Under the pieces are notes generated by a model. That model worked only from the letters and a program-made list of their open reading frames with translations. It did not search any database and was not told the origin of the DNA. Below are positions 12,470 to 24,680 of a DNA stretch of 64,000 bases, one piece after another (the stretch's first letter is position 1; each line of letters opens with the position of its first letter). Both the position numbers and the translations under genes were made by a program. The DNA is from Staphylotrichum longicolle (lineage: Eukaryota > Ascomycota > Sordariomycetes > Sordariales > Chaetomiaceae). The stretch is from positions 3,162,001 through 3,226,000 of the forward strand of contig JAHCVI010000004.1 in the NCBI GenBank assembly GCA_019096155.1, read 5' to 3'.

Positions 12470-15400
12470 ATATGGATTGTGCTACGAGGAAGCGCTGGAT
12501 GACGAAAATGGGGGGGTCTTGCTGACCAACGCGGGGTCTTTTTCAACAAGGACCCAGCTGCTTATATGCTCGATACGCCTGCTTGTTTCGAGACACAGGC
12601 CCCGGATGTTCGCACCCTACAAGTCGCGATAAACAGTGTCAGCCCGCTGTTCGCCTTTAACATCGGCTCTTCGAGGTGGGTTCTGTGCAGCGGCCAAGGA
12701 CCATTGAGACTAGACCACATCCCGCATTTAGACATTCAGACCGGGGGCGGTGATCCGACACCGATGCCGTCAGCGGCCCCCCAGGTCATGGGGGCCAGGG
12801 TCCATGGAGTTGTTGACGGCGCCAAGAGAATGTCCCGGCCTCAATCGGCAAGCGGGACGCCAACGGACGGCTGGAGCCGGCGCTCTCAGTGGATGCTTGG
12901 ACCGCGAATGGGGGGAGCATCGGGACGGTCGGAAAATGCAGGAGCCCCGGCTGCGCGCGGCGGCATGGTTGGAGGGGTGCTGGAAAGCCGCGTCGGCAGT
13001 CGGGTGCCCACATGTGGAGCCCGCTGGAGCATCCCCAGCTTGGAGCTCTGGAGCTGGGCGGGAATCGCGCGCGGCAACCATTCCAAGAAGAACCTTTGGG
13101 GTTCTGGGGTCTCAATTTGTTGAAATGGAGCAGGGGGGCCTTACTCTCAAGTAAAATGGGGCCTTTTCCGTGTCGATGCACCCCAGATGCACTCTCAGAA
13201 AGAGCGCTCTCTAGTGTAAGTCGTTTGTTGGTCGAGACGCCGCTGCAACGGCTCGGGCGTGCGGTCGCTTGTCGGGCGTTTGGAGCTTTGAGCGGGGTCG
13301 CGTGCTCCAAGCTGGTCGGCCAGACGGACTCGTAAGATGAGATAACCGGCGAGCCGTGGGTCCCGCCGCAGGATAACGGTGGAAGGGAATATGGGATTGT
13401 TGCCGATTGATTCTAGTTCTTGTTTCTGCTTTTCCTAGGAGATGCGCGAACAAATAAGATGGAAAGCACGATGATTGTGTCTCCTTAAGAGCAGGGCGGG
13501 CGTTGTCGGATGACGGGAGGGAAAGAAAGGATCCCGGACAAAGGATGGAGGGGTCGAGGTTGAATGCTGTGTAAGTGCAAGTCTGTGGGAGTCATCGAGT
13601 GGTTCCCTGGCATATTTATGGCAATGACAGCAGGTTCGTCTCGTGTGAGGGTGTGAGGGTGTGAGGGGTCGTGCCTTCCTCCCGTCTCTAGACACACAAC
13701 CCCCCCCCTTCGAGGCACCATCCTAGCCTCCCTGCCCTGTCCGGGCGCATGCCGACCAACGGGACGGTGCGCCCTGGATTCATCTTTCTGTTCCCGCATG
13801 TTCTTCGTTTGACGAATGGGCTACAGACTACGCGTCCTGGGCGTTCCCCAGATGGGCGCTTCCCAAAGCACTGCAAGACGGTGCACCTCGCTCGCAATGG
13901 AACGGACAAACTTCCTCTGCGAATGGTTGAATGCAGCTGCATATGCGTTTCGAGAGCGGGGTTGTCGATATTGGTCGGTATTTACATTTGCACGTAATGT
14001 CAACACCGGGGTTGATGCTCTTGTGTTGAGTCAACTCGCACGCCACTTCAACTCGAGATGGGCCGCCACTGTGGTGCGTCCCGATCTCATGTTTCAAGAT
14101 TGAAGATAACACACGAGATTCGAAGCCAAAGTCACCCATCGCGTGCGTCACTCCCGTCGGGACGGTCTGGCAAAAGAGAGGGTAGGACAACATCGGGGGC
14201 GTGAGGGGAACGGGGTGGCAGCCACTTGGACAGGAAGGAGGGGAGCTGGGAGCTGTTCCTGTTCTTGCCGACCTACCCCTCTTCCTTGTGAGACTGGCCA
14301 ACCCAGAGGTGCCGGGTAGCCCCAATCCGCAGATCTGAGTTGGGGAGTTCCTGCAGACGACCACTGGCCGCGGCAACCCTCCGGTATCGTCTTGCGTTTC
14401 CATTGTCTTGGAGAGCTTGGGTCGGGCCCTGGCCCGGATACGGGGTCCTTTGGGAGTTTACCCCGCCATGATCTTCGTTTGAGCTTTTGGTTGTTGGACA
14501 AGCAACTGGGAATGTTTCAATTCCCTCTGTTTTCCGGATCTTTGCTATAATCTCTAACCCACAACTTTGCGGACAAGAGTTCCCGTCTTACCTGGCCCAG
14601 ACTCACATGTTTGCACTTGACTTACACGCCGTCTCCCAAGTGGGTCTGACTCCATTCCCAGTGCACTGCCGCCTGGCACCCGCAGATGCAGCATTGCGGG
14701 GTCGATGTTTCGCGATCCCGCTCTATCGATAAGTGAAGTGAACGTGACCTCCTTAGAAGACTAGGTACTTCGGGCAGCCCTCCCTCAACCATCTCGCTGA
14801 CCAAAGCGAATAATTTGAGGCTTGGGGAGCTAAGTTCCCGTATCCCCCTCCGTTTTCGTTTCTCTCGTTGACAAACCCATCCGTTGTCCTCTGTTGGCCT
14901 CGCAGGAACGCCAATTCACCGTTCAAAAGTGACGTCATGTGAAAGCCCAAAGAGACGGGCCCTGCCCCACATGAAGCGCACCGCCAAGAGCTTCAACAAC
15001 CTCAATCCCCAACACGCTGCACAAGTTCATCCACCAATACCTTGAAGGCTTAAGAATTCCGCCATATGCAGCATTCGAGTACGCTGCCAGTACCGTTATC
15101 TCTATGTATGGCTTACAAGATAGAGACGAGTAAGGTCGGGGTCCGGAACCAACCCCGATTTCTACCCCTACCCCAAAGACTGTTGAGGATCTTCGTAACA
15201 GCGCCACATGATACAGTCTTGAGTTTCTTTGGGTAGCTGAGACATGTAGACAGCATCTCGACGTTCTGCATCTTGATAAGAGCTCTTTCAGGGCCCATCC
15301 AACGCCCAAATCGGAACTCCGGAGTGGTGACTCGGAGCGTTTCACCAACGACATCCCGTGAATCATGGGTTTGTTGAGGACTGTTGTCCGCTTTGAGTTG

Positions 15401-15762
15401 ACATCCACTCCTCAAACTTTGGTTTAGCATCGCAAAGGTTTCTTAGGTGTCCGATTCATGGTGCATGGTAGTAAGCTTGGAAGGCTGACCCTGTCACCGC
15501 TGAATGTTTCTTACCTGAGGAATATATTGGGAGTGGACATATTTGGTCTACTGAAGCCCCTGCAAGTCATTTTTATGTGGCGGATTTGCGGTTTTTGTGA
15601 GGCCTTGGGCAGCGCTGCGCAAAACCCTAGGGGTGGACATACATACCAACTATAAGTAGTGAGAGTTACGGCTCTTATTCTGAGACGATGGGTCCTAAAA
15701 CGTATGTATCCTTCTTGCAGCTCAGAACGCCTTGCCGTCTGACGATCATCCGTCTTCATCCA
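12470..15762. other. Gene-poor island of 3.3 kb
   Basis: Frames up to 185 codons exist on both strands (for example around 12566-13123 and 14935-15408), but none shows a recognisable domain, a signal peptide or a convincing intron structure. A few G and C homopolymers occur. No terminal inverted repeats, transposase remnants or tRNA were seen by eye. It probably includes the carrier promoter and the 3' flank of the dehydrogenase gene. Confidence 0.5.
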
Positions 15763-16900
15763 TCAATATCCCGCACTTGGGAACGTTCCTAACCGCCCAC
15801 CGTCGATAACTATGGTATTACCATTCAGGTACGCACCTGCCCGTGACGCAAGATACAGGATCTGTCCCGCCATATCCGACTCATCACCCATGCGACCCAG
15901 AGGGACAACGCTTGTATCCAAGGGAATGGTGCTGCCGCCCGCCATGGAGGCCCCTGCGGCCTGAACGATAGGAGCAGCCATCTCGCTCGGGAACACTAAC
16001 CCACAGTCAGCATCGTTCAAGCACACAGCTTTCAGGGCTGGCCAAGAATACTCACATCCAGGACATATACAGTTCGCTCTGTCCAGCCGTCTCCCACGTC
16101 AGCAATCAATCGCCCTCAAAACAGCCCAAAAGCAAGGGCAGAGAGAGTAGGCAAAGCAACTCACCTGATCCCCCACGTCGGCAACACCACACTCAACATT
16201 TTCGCAATGTGCGTCGCGGCCGCCTTGCTCGGCCCATACGCCCAGCCCCCCGGCGCCGCCTTGTTGAACCCGGCAATGCTGCTCGTCACCACCACCTGGC
16301 TGCTCACCCCGTCCCCACCGGCCGCCCCCCCCCCCTTCCTATTCCCCGCATCCAGCAGCTTCAGAAACGCCATCGCCGTAAACCACACGCTCGTGCTGTT
16401 GACCGCAAACACCCCATTAAACTCCTCCACCCGCACCGCCATCTGCGCGTCGCGCCACTCGTCCAGCGGCGTCACGCCCGGCACGGGGGCTCTCACCTGC
16501 GGCCCGCCGACGCCGGCGTTGCAGACGAGCAGGTCGAGGTGGCCGACGTCGGTCTCGACGACGGACACGACGCTCTCGAGGCTGACCTTGGACGTGACGT
16601 CGCAGTAGAGCGGGACGACGACCGACGGGCGGGCGATGGACGCGGCCGCGGCCTGGAGCACGTCGACGCGCCGGCCGACGATGTAGACGCGCGCGGCGCC
16701 GGCGTGGGCGAGGGCGCGGGCCATCATGAGGCCGATTCCTGGATTTTGGTTTCGCTGGGATTAGCTTTTCTCTTTCAGCATTGAGGGTGGAGGGGTGGTG
16801 TGGTGGTCGTGGTTCTACCTGTGCCGCCGCCGGTGATGAGGGCGACGACGCCCTTGACCGAGAAGAGATTCTCCGGGTTGAGGGGACCGGGGGTTGTCAT
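15763..16900 (-). CDS. Short-chain dehydrogenase/reductase (SDR family)
   Basis: Four exons: 16900-16819, 16738-16165, a 23-base micro-exon 16078-16056, and 15995-15763. All junctions are GT-AG and in phase, giving about 303 residues. Classical SDR hallmarks appear in order: the TGGGTGIG cofactor loop (split by intron 1), an NAG motif (CNAGVG), a catalytic serine in VVTSSIAG, and the YxxxK dyad in WAYGPSKAAA. The motif PG(L)FPSEM follows, created across exons 3 and 4. The C-terminal VIDGG is typical of NAD(P)H-dependent SDRs. The substrate cannot be read from the sequence. The insertion in the middle (residues about 110-170) carries a Gly/Ala-rich loop. It is a stand-alone gene with no biosynthetic neighbours, so a cluster role is not supported. 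Confidence 0.85.
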
Positions 16901-17494
16901 GTTGGGCTTTGGTGAGGTGGGATAGGGAGGTGGTTTTGTTCTCTAGCGATATGCCGCAATGAGAAGAGAAGAGGATGCGGGGGAAAAAAGGTAAGGGTTA
17001 GAGGGAGAGGATTTTCTGAACCAGGGTGGTTGGTGATGCGTTGATGTGAGTTGGAACTTGCAAGATGGCGTGGTGTGGGGTTCTCAGAGCCAACTTCAAT
17101 TCTACCACTTGGGAAAGTCAAATTTGTCTCAAGCACTCATTGAAGGTCACGTCGGCTGGATAGATAATAACACACCAAGATTGCTTGGTAACATCACACA
17201 CGAACTCATTGAACTGGGACATTTCCCAGTTGTGATGGTGTCTTGACGTTGTCGCCGAACACGGACTGCCCCGCCCTCTCCCACTCAACCCCCCACCCGG
17301 CTTGAATATCTCACGATGCAGTTACGGGGCATCTCCAGAGCGATTACGCGCAATGGGGTATGGAACTAGCACCAAGATTCTAAATCGTGCAAAAAATCGT
17401 CACTGGTAACACGATTGGCAAATCACCAACAAACAAGTCTATCATGAAGCCTCAGACTACTTCGTGCTATGGTATCCCAACTCAAGCACTAGGC
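16901..17494. other. Intergenic region, SDR 5' / eRF3 3'
   Basis: Contains the SDR upstream flank and the 3' flank of the eRF3 gene. A 60-codon frame in 17387-17569 overlaps the true eRF3 final exon on the other strand and is not supported. Confidence 0.5.
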
Positions 17495-19762
17495 TTAGGC
17501 GGTGGGGGCATCTTGAATGAGCCTGGTGATCTTGCCGATAGCGATGGTTTGTCCCTACGAGCCTGTTAGTGATTCTGACTTGGGCAGTAGGACGGGACAT
17601 ATAAACTTACTTGGTCACGCAGAGTGAAACGACCCATCTGGGGGTAATCCTCGAACCTCTCCACGCACACCGACCCGGCACCTCCCGTCACCTGCAAGAT
17701 GGCAATGATGCTGTCACCCTTCTTGGCGTGCGAAGGAGGAACCTTGCTCTTCCTGCCGGTACCCTTCTGCAGCTTGTGGAGCAGGGAGGCAAAAGTGACC
17801 TCCTCGATGGCAGCGTGGACGTGCAGGACGCAGTTGAAGCCGGCGGTGAGAATGCTCTTCAGGTCCAAAATGCGGATTTGGGCCTCGAACTGCGACACGT
17901 TGTGCACCAGGCGCTTGGGCGAGCAGAGGACGAAGCCGGGCAGGATTTCTTCCTCTTCGATGCCACGGAGGCGGAGGCGCACCTGGTCACCGCACTGGGC
18001 GATGGCCACTTCGTCCTCAGTCTCGCCGTACGCGGCTGACACGTCGACGGTCTGCTTGTTGGGCATCATCACCAAGCTCATCCCCTTCTTGACGACACCA
18101 GCCTCGATCTTGCCCTCGATCATGGTACCCATGTCGCGGTACTTGCCGGCAACGGCCATCATGAAGGGCGCGTTGACCTTGCGCTCCAGGGCCTGCATGC
18201 CGTCGAGGTACTCGAGAAGCGAGGGGCCGTCATACCACGGGCACAGGTCCTTGGGCACGCGGTCCTTGATGCCCATGGTCTGCTGAGCAGCGATGGGCAT
18301 GAAGAAGACGTCCGTCTTGAGGTTGTACCCAGTGCCCTTCAGGAACTGCTGGAGCTTCGACGTGCACTCGACGTAGCGCTCCTTGGACCAGTTGACGGTC
18401 GGGTCGTCCATCTTGTTGATGACCACCACGAGCTTGTTCACACCCTGAGTCTTGGCCAGCATGGCGTGCTCGCGGGTCTGGCCGCCCTTTTCGAAACCAG
18501 TCTCGTACTCGCCCTTGCGTGCACTGATGACTAGGATGCCGACGTCAGCTTGCGAAGCACCGCCGATCATGTGCGGCACATAGGTCTTGTGGCCTGGCGC
18601 ATCGAGGATGCTGTATCTCCGCTTGTCTGTCTCGAAGAAGCCACGACCGACCTCGACCGTCTTGCCCTTGGCGCGCTCCTCGTTGGTCAAATCGAGAGCC
18701 CACGACAGGTACCACGTCTCACGGCCCATCTCCTTGGCCTCCCTCTTGTACTTGTCGAGCGTCCGCTGATCCACCATTCCCGTGACGTAAAGGATGGCAC
18801 CGCCGAGCGTGCTCTTGCCGGCGTCGACGTGGCCGATGAAGATGATGTTGATGTGTTCCTTGCCGTAGATTTCCTTGAGGGTCTCGTCGTCCACGTCGGC
18901 CGCCTGCTCCTTCTCGACGGCATCGGCGTCACGGGTAACGGCCTTGGACGCGCCGCGCGACGGGCTCGAGCGCCCAGAGGACGGAGCGGGGGAGGTCGTG
19001 CCGCTGGCCGCCTTGGAATCTGTCTTCTCGACAGCCTTGGCCGCCGTAACCTTGGCCGCAGCTTCGGCAGTGTTCTCCTTCTTCGCCTCAACCTTCTTCG
19101 TCTCCTCCTTCGTCTCCTTCTTGGGCTCCTCCTTGGCTGGGGCAGTCGCACCAATGGACAGGACCTTAGCCTTGGGCTTGGGCGCGTCGCCGCCAATGCT
19201 CAGAACCTTTGCGCCGCCCTGGCTAGAGACAGTGGGCTTGGGCGCATCGGCTGCCGCAGGAGCTTCAGCTGGCCTCTTCACGATGGTGGGTGCCGGCTTC
19301 GGGGCCTGGTTCTGCTGAGGCTGCTGGAACTGCTGTTGCTGCTGCTGGTAACCCTGCCACTGACCTGGAGCCATGTAAGCCGTTATCCCGCGCGCGTAGA
19401 AGAGACGTTGCGGCCTTACCGTATTGCTGCTGCGGGTTGTAACCGCCCTGCCCATAGACAGCGCCATAACCCTGCTGCTGCCCTTGCTGCCCTTGCTGCC
19501 CATACTGCCCAAAGTTCTGCTGACCCCCGTATTGCGGGTAGTATCCCTGGCCTCCGTAGTACGGTTGCTGGTACTGCCCGTAACCGCCGCCAAAGGCCTG
19601 GCCAGGCTGGAAGGTCTGCGCTGTGGGCTGGAAGGAAGCAGCACCGGGGCGGAAGCCTCCCTGAGACTGCTGGCCAATGTTCATCTGCTGCTGGGCCTGG
19701 CGCGCCAGGTTCTCGTCCTGGGCGGACGGGTCATCCTCCCACGAATCCTGGACGTTGGACAT
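17495..19762 (-). CDS. SUP35: Translation termination factor eRF3 (Sup35/GSPT)
   Basis: Exons 19762-19420, 19364-17611 and 17554-17495 give about 718 residues. The last 20-codon exon restores the conserved end (RDQ|GQTIAIGKITRLIQ). The N-terminal ~135 residues are rich in Q, G, Y and N (GYGQYQQPYYGGQGYYPQYG and similar), the composition of the yeast Sup35 prion domain. A charged Lys/Glu/Ala linker follows, with two KVLSIG copies. From about residue 290 comes an EF-Tu-like GTPase: GHVDAGKS (P-loop), DAPGH (G3) and NKMDD (G4), then two beta-barrel domains that contact eRF1. The factor couples GTP hydrolysis to peptide release at stop codons in the cytosol. Intron 1 (19419-19365) lies inside the prion-like segment. 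It is divergent from the Yrb30-like gene. Confidence 0.95.
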
Positions 19763-20432
19763 CTTGTCGAAGGTGGGGTGGGTTAGGGTGAGAATGTACT
19801 CTGTCGAAAGATTCGAGACCCGAAACTGCGACAAGAAAAGGCAGCCTTGGGGGAGAAGATTGCTGCGGGATGGACCAGGGAATCGAGTCAACTGTGTCGC
19901 AAATATACGTCAGATTGTATGACTACACAGACAGAGCGCGGCGATATTGTCCTTACCGATGGATGACTTTGTGACTCAAGGGCAACCCGTGAACCTCTTT
20001 CAGCGAACTGCGGGAATGGAAACCAAGGAAGATTTGGCAGTGTTGCCCCACCATCCATGGTGGCGGGGAAAAGAGGGTTTCGAATGCACGGTAAGGAGTC
20101 GTAAGCCACACGGCCTATGTCTGGTGTTTCTTGGCACTTTCCTGGTGCCTGGGACACCCCAACCGGGCTCGTTACGGGACACCGGTCACAGTGCGCAACA
20201 GCACTGTGTGCCCCTGCTGTGTGCCCCTCCCGGACCGCGGGGATGCCCAATGGGGCCTAATTGGGACGCGAACGCGCTGGAGTGGCTTCCAGGCAGGTGT
20301 TAGGCACGCCAGAACAAACACGCCCCTGAGCTCACTGGAACTCAGTCACCGCCTCCATCATGTTCCAGTTGTTTGTTGACAGCAGCATGTCCACCTACCC
20401 ATTCCCACTAGCATGGACGCGTTGAAGAGAAT
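19763..20432. other. Divergent promoter region, eRF3 / Yrb30-like
   Basis: 670 bases between two divergent starts. No coding sequence is supported. Both promoters must lie here, but I cannot assign specific elements. Confidence 0.5.
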
Positions 20433-22456
20433 ATGGATGCACTCTTGCAGACTCTTGGAGTCCTGACCTTCAACTATGCCGTCAAGTCGGGAATCGCCCT
20501 TACTTCGAGATATGCTGTGCAGCAGTGCTCGCGGTTGCTCAAGTCCATCAATGACAAAGCCGTCCGCTCCGAGCTGAAGGTGTTGCAGAAGCTTCTCGAC
20601 AGCAAAATCAAGGTTCGTTTTTCTTGATGAAGCCATGCTTTCTTTGACATCAGCTGAACGAGCCCTCCATAGATCCTCTCCCCTGCTCTTGATTTGATCG
20701 AGTTCAAGTATGACACCCAACATGAGTCAACGCCTAAGCACGCCACTGACACACAGGCAGATCAGGCCGCGGCAACGTATTTCTGGAGTCAGCAGTGCCC
20801 CTCGCCAAATCCCTTTACCGAGAAATCGTGCGCCTTGGGAAGCGGCTAGAACATGCGGCCATTGCCGAGGAAGTTGCTCATGGCGCAGACCACAACAAGG
20901 CCCGTGTGGGCCCTCTGTCGGAAGCACACCCTGCTGAGCTACTGCTCATCATCAAGGACATCAAGGCTCTCCTAGAGCGAATCGACCGGGACATTCCCCT
21001 CCTCCAGCTCGCTATCACTGCGTCAGGGGAGAAGATGTCGTCTACCATGACGCCGGGCATCTCGCCTTCGCGGATGATGCAGGCTAGTGCCCTGCTCTCC
21101 TTTGCAGATGCCCACTTTGTCGTGGACCCCAGCCATGCCATGCAAGTCGGACCTTCTTTCACGCTCTCCCTCTACATGCTGTTCCTCGGCCACTCTCATG
21201 TTGGCCCTGGCGCTGGCCATGACGGGACGGTTGTGTCACCTTTGACTCCCTCAAGCTCAGAAGACGACGCCCCAGCAAGGGTTACCTACGGTCTCGGTGA
21301 AGGTGAGAGGAAGCCAATTTGGCAGGAGGTGATGCATAAAGCACGAGTACGGCTTTGCCGCACTGCCACGGACCGGGTCTTTGATCCTGTTCAGGGGTAC
21401 CGGCCGAGTTACGTTCATGAGCCAGTCTACAGCTCCGGTTCTGCGTTGAAGAGGACAGTAGCCTTACCCGGGCCATCAGATGGATACGCGTACCACCTAG
21501 AGATCATCGAGGACCTGGATGATGGGAGGCTTCATGATGGAGACGGGCTAAAACCCCAGCCCTACGATGACATGCCAGTGGCTGGCATTCGGGAGTCCAT
21601 TCCGATTCACCAGATCTCCAAAATCTTCTACACAGATACCGGAAGAATCCTGAACATCGGAAACAACGATGAGAGAGACAACAACCCCGTCCTGCTCTTG
21701 AAGAGAGATGCCAACGCCAAGTCTCCCATCAAGGTGCGACAGGAGTGGTTTGACGAACCCCAAGAGGAGGATGGCGATGGGTCCCATTTTGACACTGCAG
21801 TCGAGTCTCCGGGCTCTGATGACCAGGACGACGTAGACCGGCAACTGTGGGAGGAAACGAAGCTTTCCCCCGAGTCACCTTGTAGCCCATACGGCTCGCG
21901 GACGACAAACTTGCCGGCGCACTTGGACCCCGAATGGCTTGCGCTGGAAGTATTTACGGAGGACGACCATGACGGTGACGAGGACGATGATGTTGACGGG
22001 AATGAGGGTGACGATGCCGGCAGCGGCACAGGGGCACCGCAGCTGGCAATGACTGGCGACCCCCAAGCATTGCACACCACGGTCTTGGCCGATTCAAAGC
22101 TCGTGGAGCAAATCGGGCGTCTCTCTATGCGGGCAGGTTCGCCACTCGCGGAGCTGACCGACAAAGAACCCGCCGACATCAAGCCACCCACGGCGCACAC
22201 CACGAAGTCCTACACCACGAGATCACCTTTTGGGGCTATCGCGTCGTCGCTCTCGCTGTTAGAGATGCTGATCCGGCTGACGAGTCTGCAAGAGTTTCAG
22301 CAGACATCTCACCTGGCGATCCCAGACCACATCCTGACATTCTTCCTGGAGGAGACGTCAACGACGGGGCTGCAAGGAGAGGCGCACTGGAGGATAAGAC
22401 GCGATGCGAAACGGCGCATGGGATTTGATCCATACACCGATGCCCTTCCGCGGTAA
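20433..22456 (+). CDS. RanGTP-binding protein, Yrb30-like
   Basis: Exons 20433-20612, 20673-20707 and 20761-22456 give about 636 residues. The 35-base second exon encodes ILSPALDLIEF and joins in phase to K-SGRGNVFLESAVPLAKSLYREI. The N-terminus (MDALLQTLGVLTFNYAVKSG, then IALTSRYAVQQC) and this block match my recollection of the fungal Ran-binding family typified by yeast Yrb30, which binds Ran-GTP. The middle (about residues 380-480) is an acidic, Asp-rich low-complexity region. The conserved-looking C-terminus (SLSLLEMLIRLTSLQEFQQ...HLAIPDHILTFFLEET) resumes after it. No enzyme motif is visible. A role in Ran-dependent nuclear transport is inferred from family membership; the name rests on memory of the family rather than a search. 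Confidence 0.7.
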
Positions 22457-22870
22457 GGCGGGTAGTACGGCAGTAGAGTAGACAAGAGCAACTCCTCATG
22501 ATCAATGGGGCAGATGCATCTTTTGAGGGGACTCAAGATGCCGGGTGAATTGCTTCATCCCAGCACAGACAGCCACAACCCCAAAAGAACAGGGGAGGTG
22601 CCGTGCACTCACTCGCCTTCAGCTGAGAGCTAGCAGGGAATCGATGAGCAAATTTTGAGGCACGATCTGTGAAGATGGATCATTTTCGTAAAACTGACAA
22701 GGTCGACCCCCACGCCCAGCAAGGGGACGGCGGAAAACACCGGTAATGCGATACCGGAGCATCACGAATTCACGGCGAATGACTTTTTATCTCAATACGA
22801 TCGTCCAACGCCGCAAACTTCGGAGACACAACAGCTGGATGTTCAACCACTGCATGTTGGAATCGGCGTC
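22457..22870. other. Intergenic region upstream of the MFS transporter
   Basis: No gene seen. Holds the 3' flank of the Yrb30-like gene and the promoter of the transporter. Confidence 0.5.
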
Positions 22871-24680
22871 ATGGCAAGCGAGAAATACAACCCACCCGCC
22901 GACCGGGACCCTGAAGCGGCTCTGCCCGCACTCGATCAACCCACATCGCAACCCACCTCTCAACGCGCACCTCACGATCATGCCCGTGACAAGAGCGGCC
23001 TGTCCGCCGAAGACGAGGCCATGGCCATGGTCGGCGAGCAGCAGCATGCGCTCGACCCGGCCGTCGTCGCGCGCGCAGTCCGCAAGATCGACTGGTTCCT
23101 CATCCCCGCCATGATCTTTGGCTGTGAGCCGCCATACCTACTCCCTACCCACCCCCTCTCAAACCCCCAGCTAACTTTTTTATTTTTTTTTTAGACGGCA
23201 TCGTCTATTATGACAAAGCCATCCTCGGCTCGGCCGTGCTCTTCGGCATGACGACGGACCTGTCCCTCACCGTCACCGACCGCACCACCACGCCGCCCAC
23301 CGTCGACACCTCGCGCCTGTCGTGGGCCACCTCGCTCTTCTACTTTGGCATGCTCGCCGGCCTGTACCCCATGTCCTTCGCCCTGCAGCGCTTCGACATT
23401 GGCCGCGTGCTCGGCGGCATCGTCGTGCTCTGGGGCGGCATCTGCATGCTCACCGCCGCCGTCACCTCCTACCAGGGCCTGTACGCCCAGCGGTTTTTTC
23501 TGGGGTTCGTCGAGAGCATCGTGCCCACGGGGTTCATGTGCATCATTGCGGGTTACTATACCCAGGCGGAGCAGTCGCTGCGGCAGAGCTGGTGGTTTAG
23601 TAGTACCGGGCTGTTTACCATCATCGGCGGCGCGCTTAACTATGGGTTCGCGCAGATTGAGGGCGGCGGGCTGCATAGCTGGCAGTACATCTATCTGCTG
23701 GCGGGCGTCTTGACGATCTTGTTTGGCGTGTTTTGCTTTTTCATGCCCAACTCGCCCGTCACGGCCTGGTTTTTGACCGAGGAGGAGAGGTTTGCCGCGG
23801 TCGAGAGGCTGCGGTACAGCCAGACGGGGGTGAGGTGCACCAAGATCAAGATGGCGCAGGTGAAGGAGTCGTTGCTGGATGTCAAGACGTATTTGATCTT
23901 TGTCATGATGGCGTCTGCGTAAGTATCCGGTTAGTTGTGTGGTAGGTGTGGTTTTGGGATCTGAGCTGACGTTGAGAGCACAGGTACACGATGAACGGCG
24001 CTGTCAGTGGCTTTGGCCCGTTGATCGTGTCGACGTTTGGCTGGAGCACGCTTCACTCGATCCTCTTCCAGTTTCCCCTGGGCGCGCTCTGCTTCATCGT
24101 GATCCTCGTGACGGGGTTCCTGGGGTCCAAGATCCCCAACATCCGCCTGATCATGCTGATCCTGACGTGCCTGCCCGTCATTGCGGGTTGCGCCATCATC
24201 TGGAAGAGCGAGTGGTCGTACCGCGCCGCGGCGCCCGTGGTGGGCTACTCCATCACCGGCTTTTTCGGCGGGACCGTGAGCCTCATCATCACGGTCGGCA
24301 TGTCCAACGTGGCCGGGCACACCAAGAAGAGCTTCATGGCCGCCACCATCTTTGCCGCCTACTGCGTGGGCAACATTGTCGGCCCGCAGCTCATCAAGTC
24401 GCAGACCCGCGCGCAGCATTACCCCATGCTCTGGCTAGGGCTGATCATCTGGTGAGTTGTTTTTGTTTTCTCCAAAGATTTGATCTTCGCCGAGAGGGCT
24501 TCAGTCTGACATGAAAACAGCTACATCATCTGCATTGTCGCATCGGCCACTCTTTACATTGTCTTGACCCTGGCAAACAAGAAGAAATCAGCCGCGCCCG
24601 AGGACGAGGCGGAGCGGGCAAAGCTAGCTTTCCAGGACCTGACGGACAAGGAGAACCCTTACTTCAGATATGTCCTATGA
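22871..24680 (+). CDS. MFS transporter, allantoate permease (Dal5) family
   Basis: Exons 22871-23123, 23195-23918, 23984-24451 and 24521-24680 give about 534 residues with consistent phases. A hydrophilic N-terminal tail of about 75 residues precedes the RKIDWFLIPAMIF first membrane segment and the YYDKAILGSAVLFG loop, both characteristic of the anion:cation symporter (Dal5/vitamin-nicotinate-allantoate) family. GLYPMSFALQRFDIGRVLG is the MFS loop 2-3 signature. About twelve hydrophobic helices can be counted, and the C-terminal tail is short and charged (DKENPYFRYVL). It probably imports a small organic anion or ureide at the plasma membrane. The exact substrate is unknown, and no catabolic genes sit next to it. 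Confidence 0.88.

Noticed and set aside
12566..13123. 185-codon frame in the gene-poor island
   Set aside because: No domain, signal peptide or conserved-looking block; the composition resembles translated intergenic DNA.
15763..24680. SDR plus MFS transporter as a secondary-metabolite cluster
   Set aside because: They are separated by eRF3 and a Yrb30-like gene, and no backbone synthase or cluster regulator is present.
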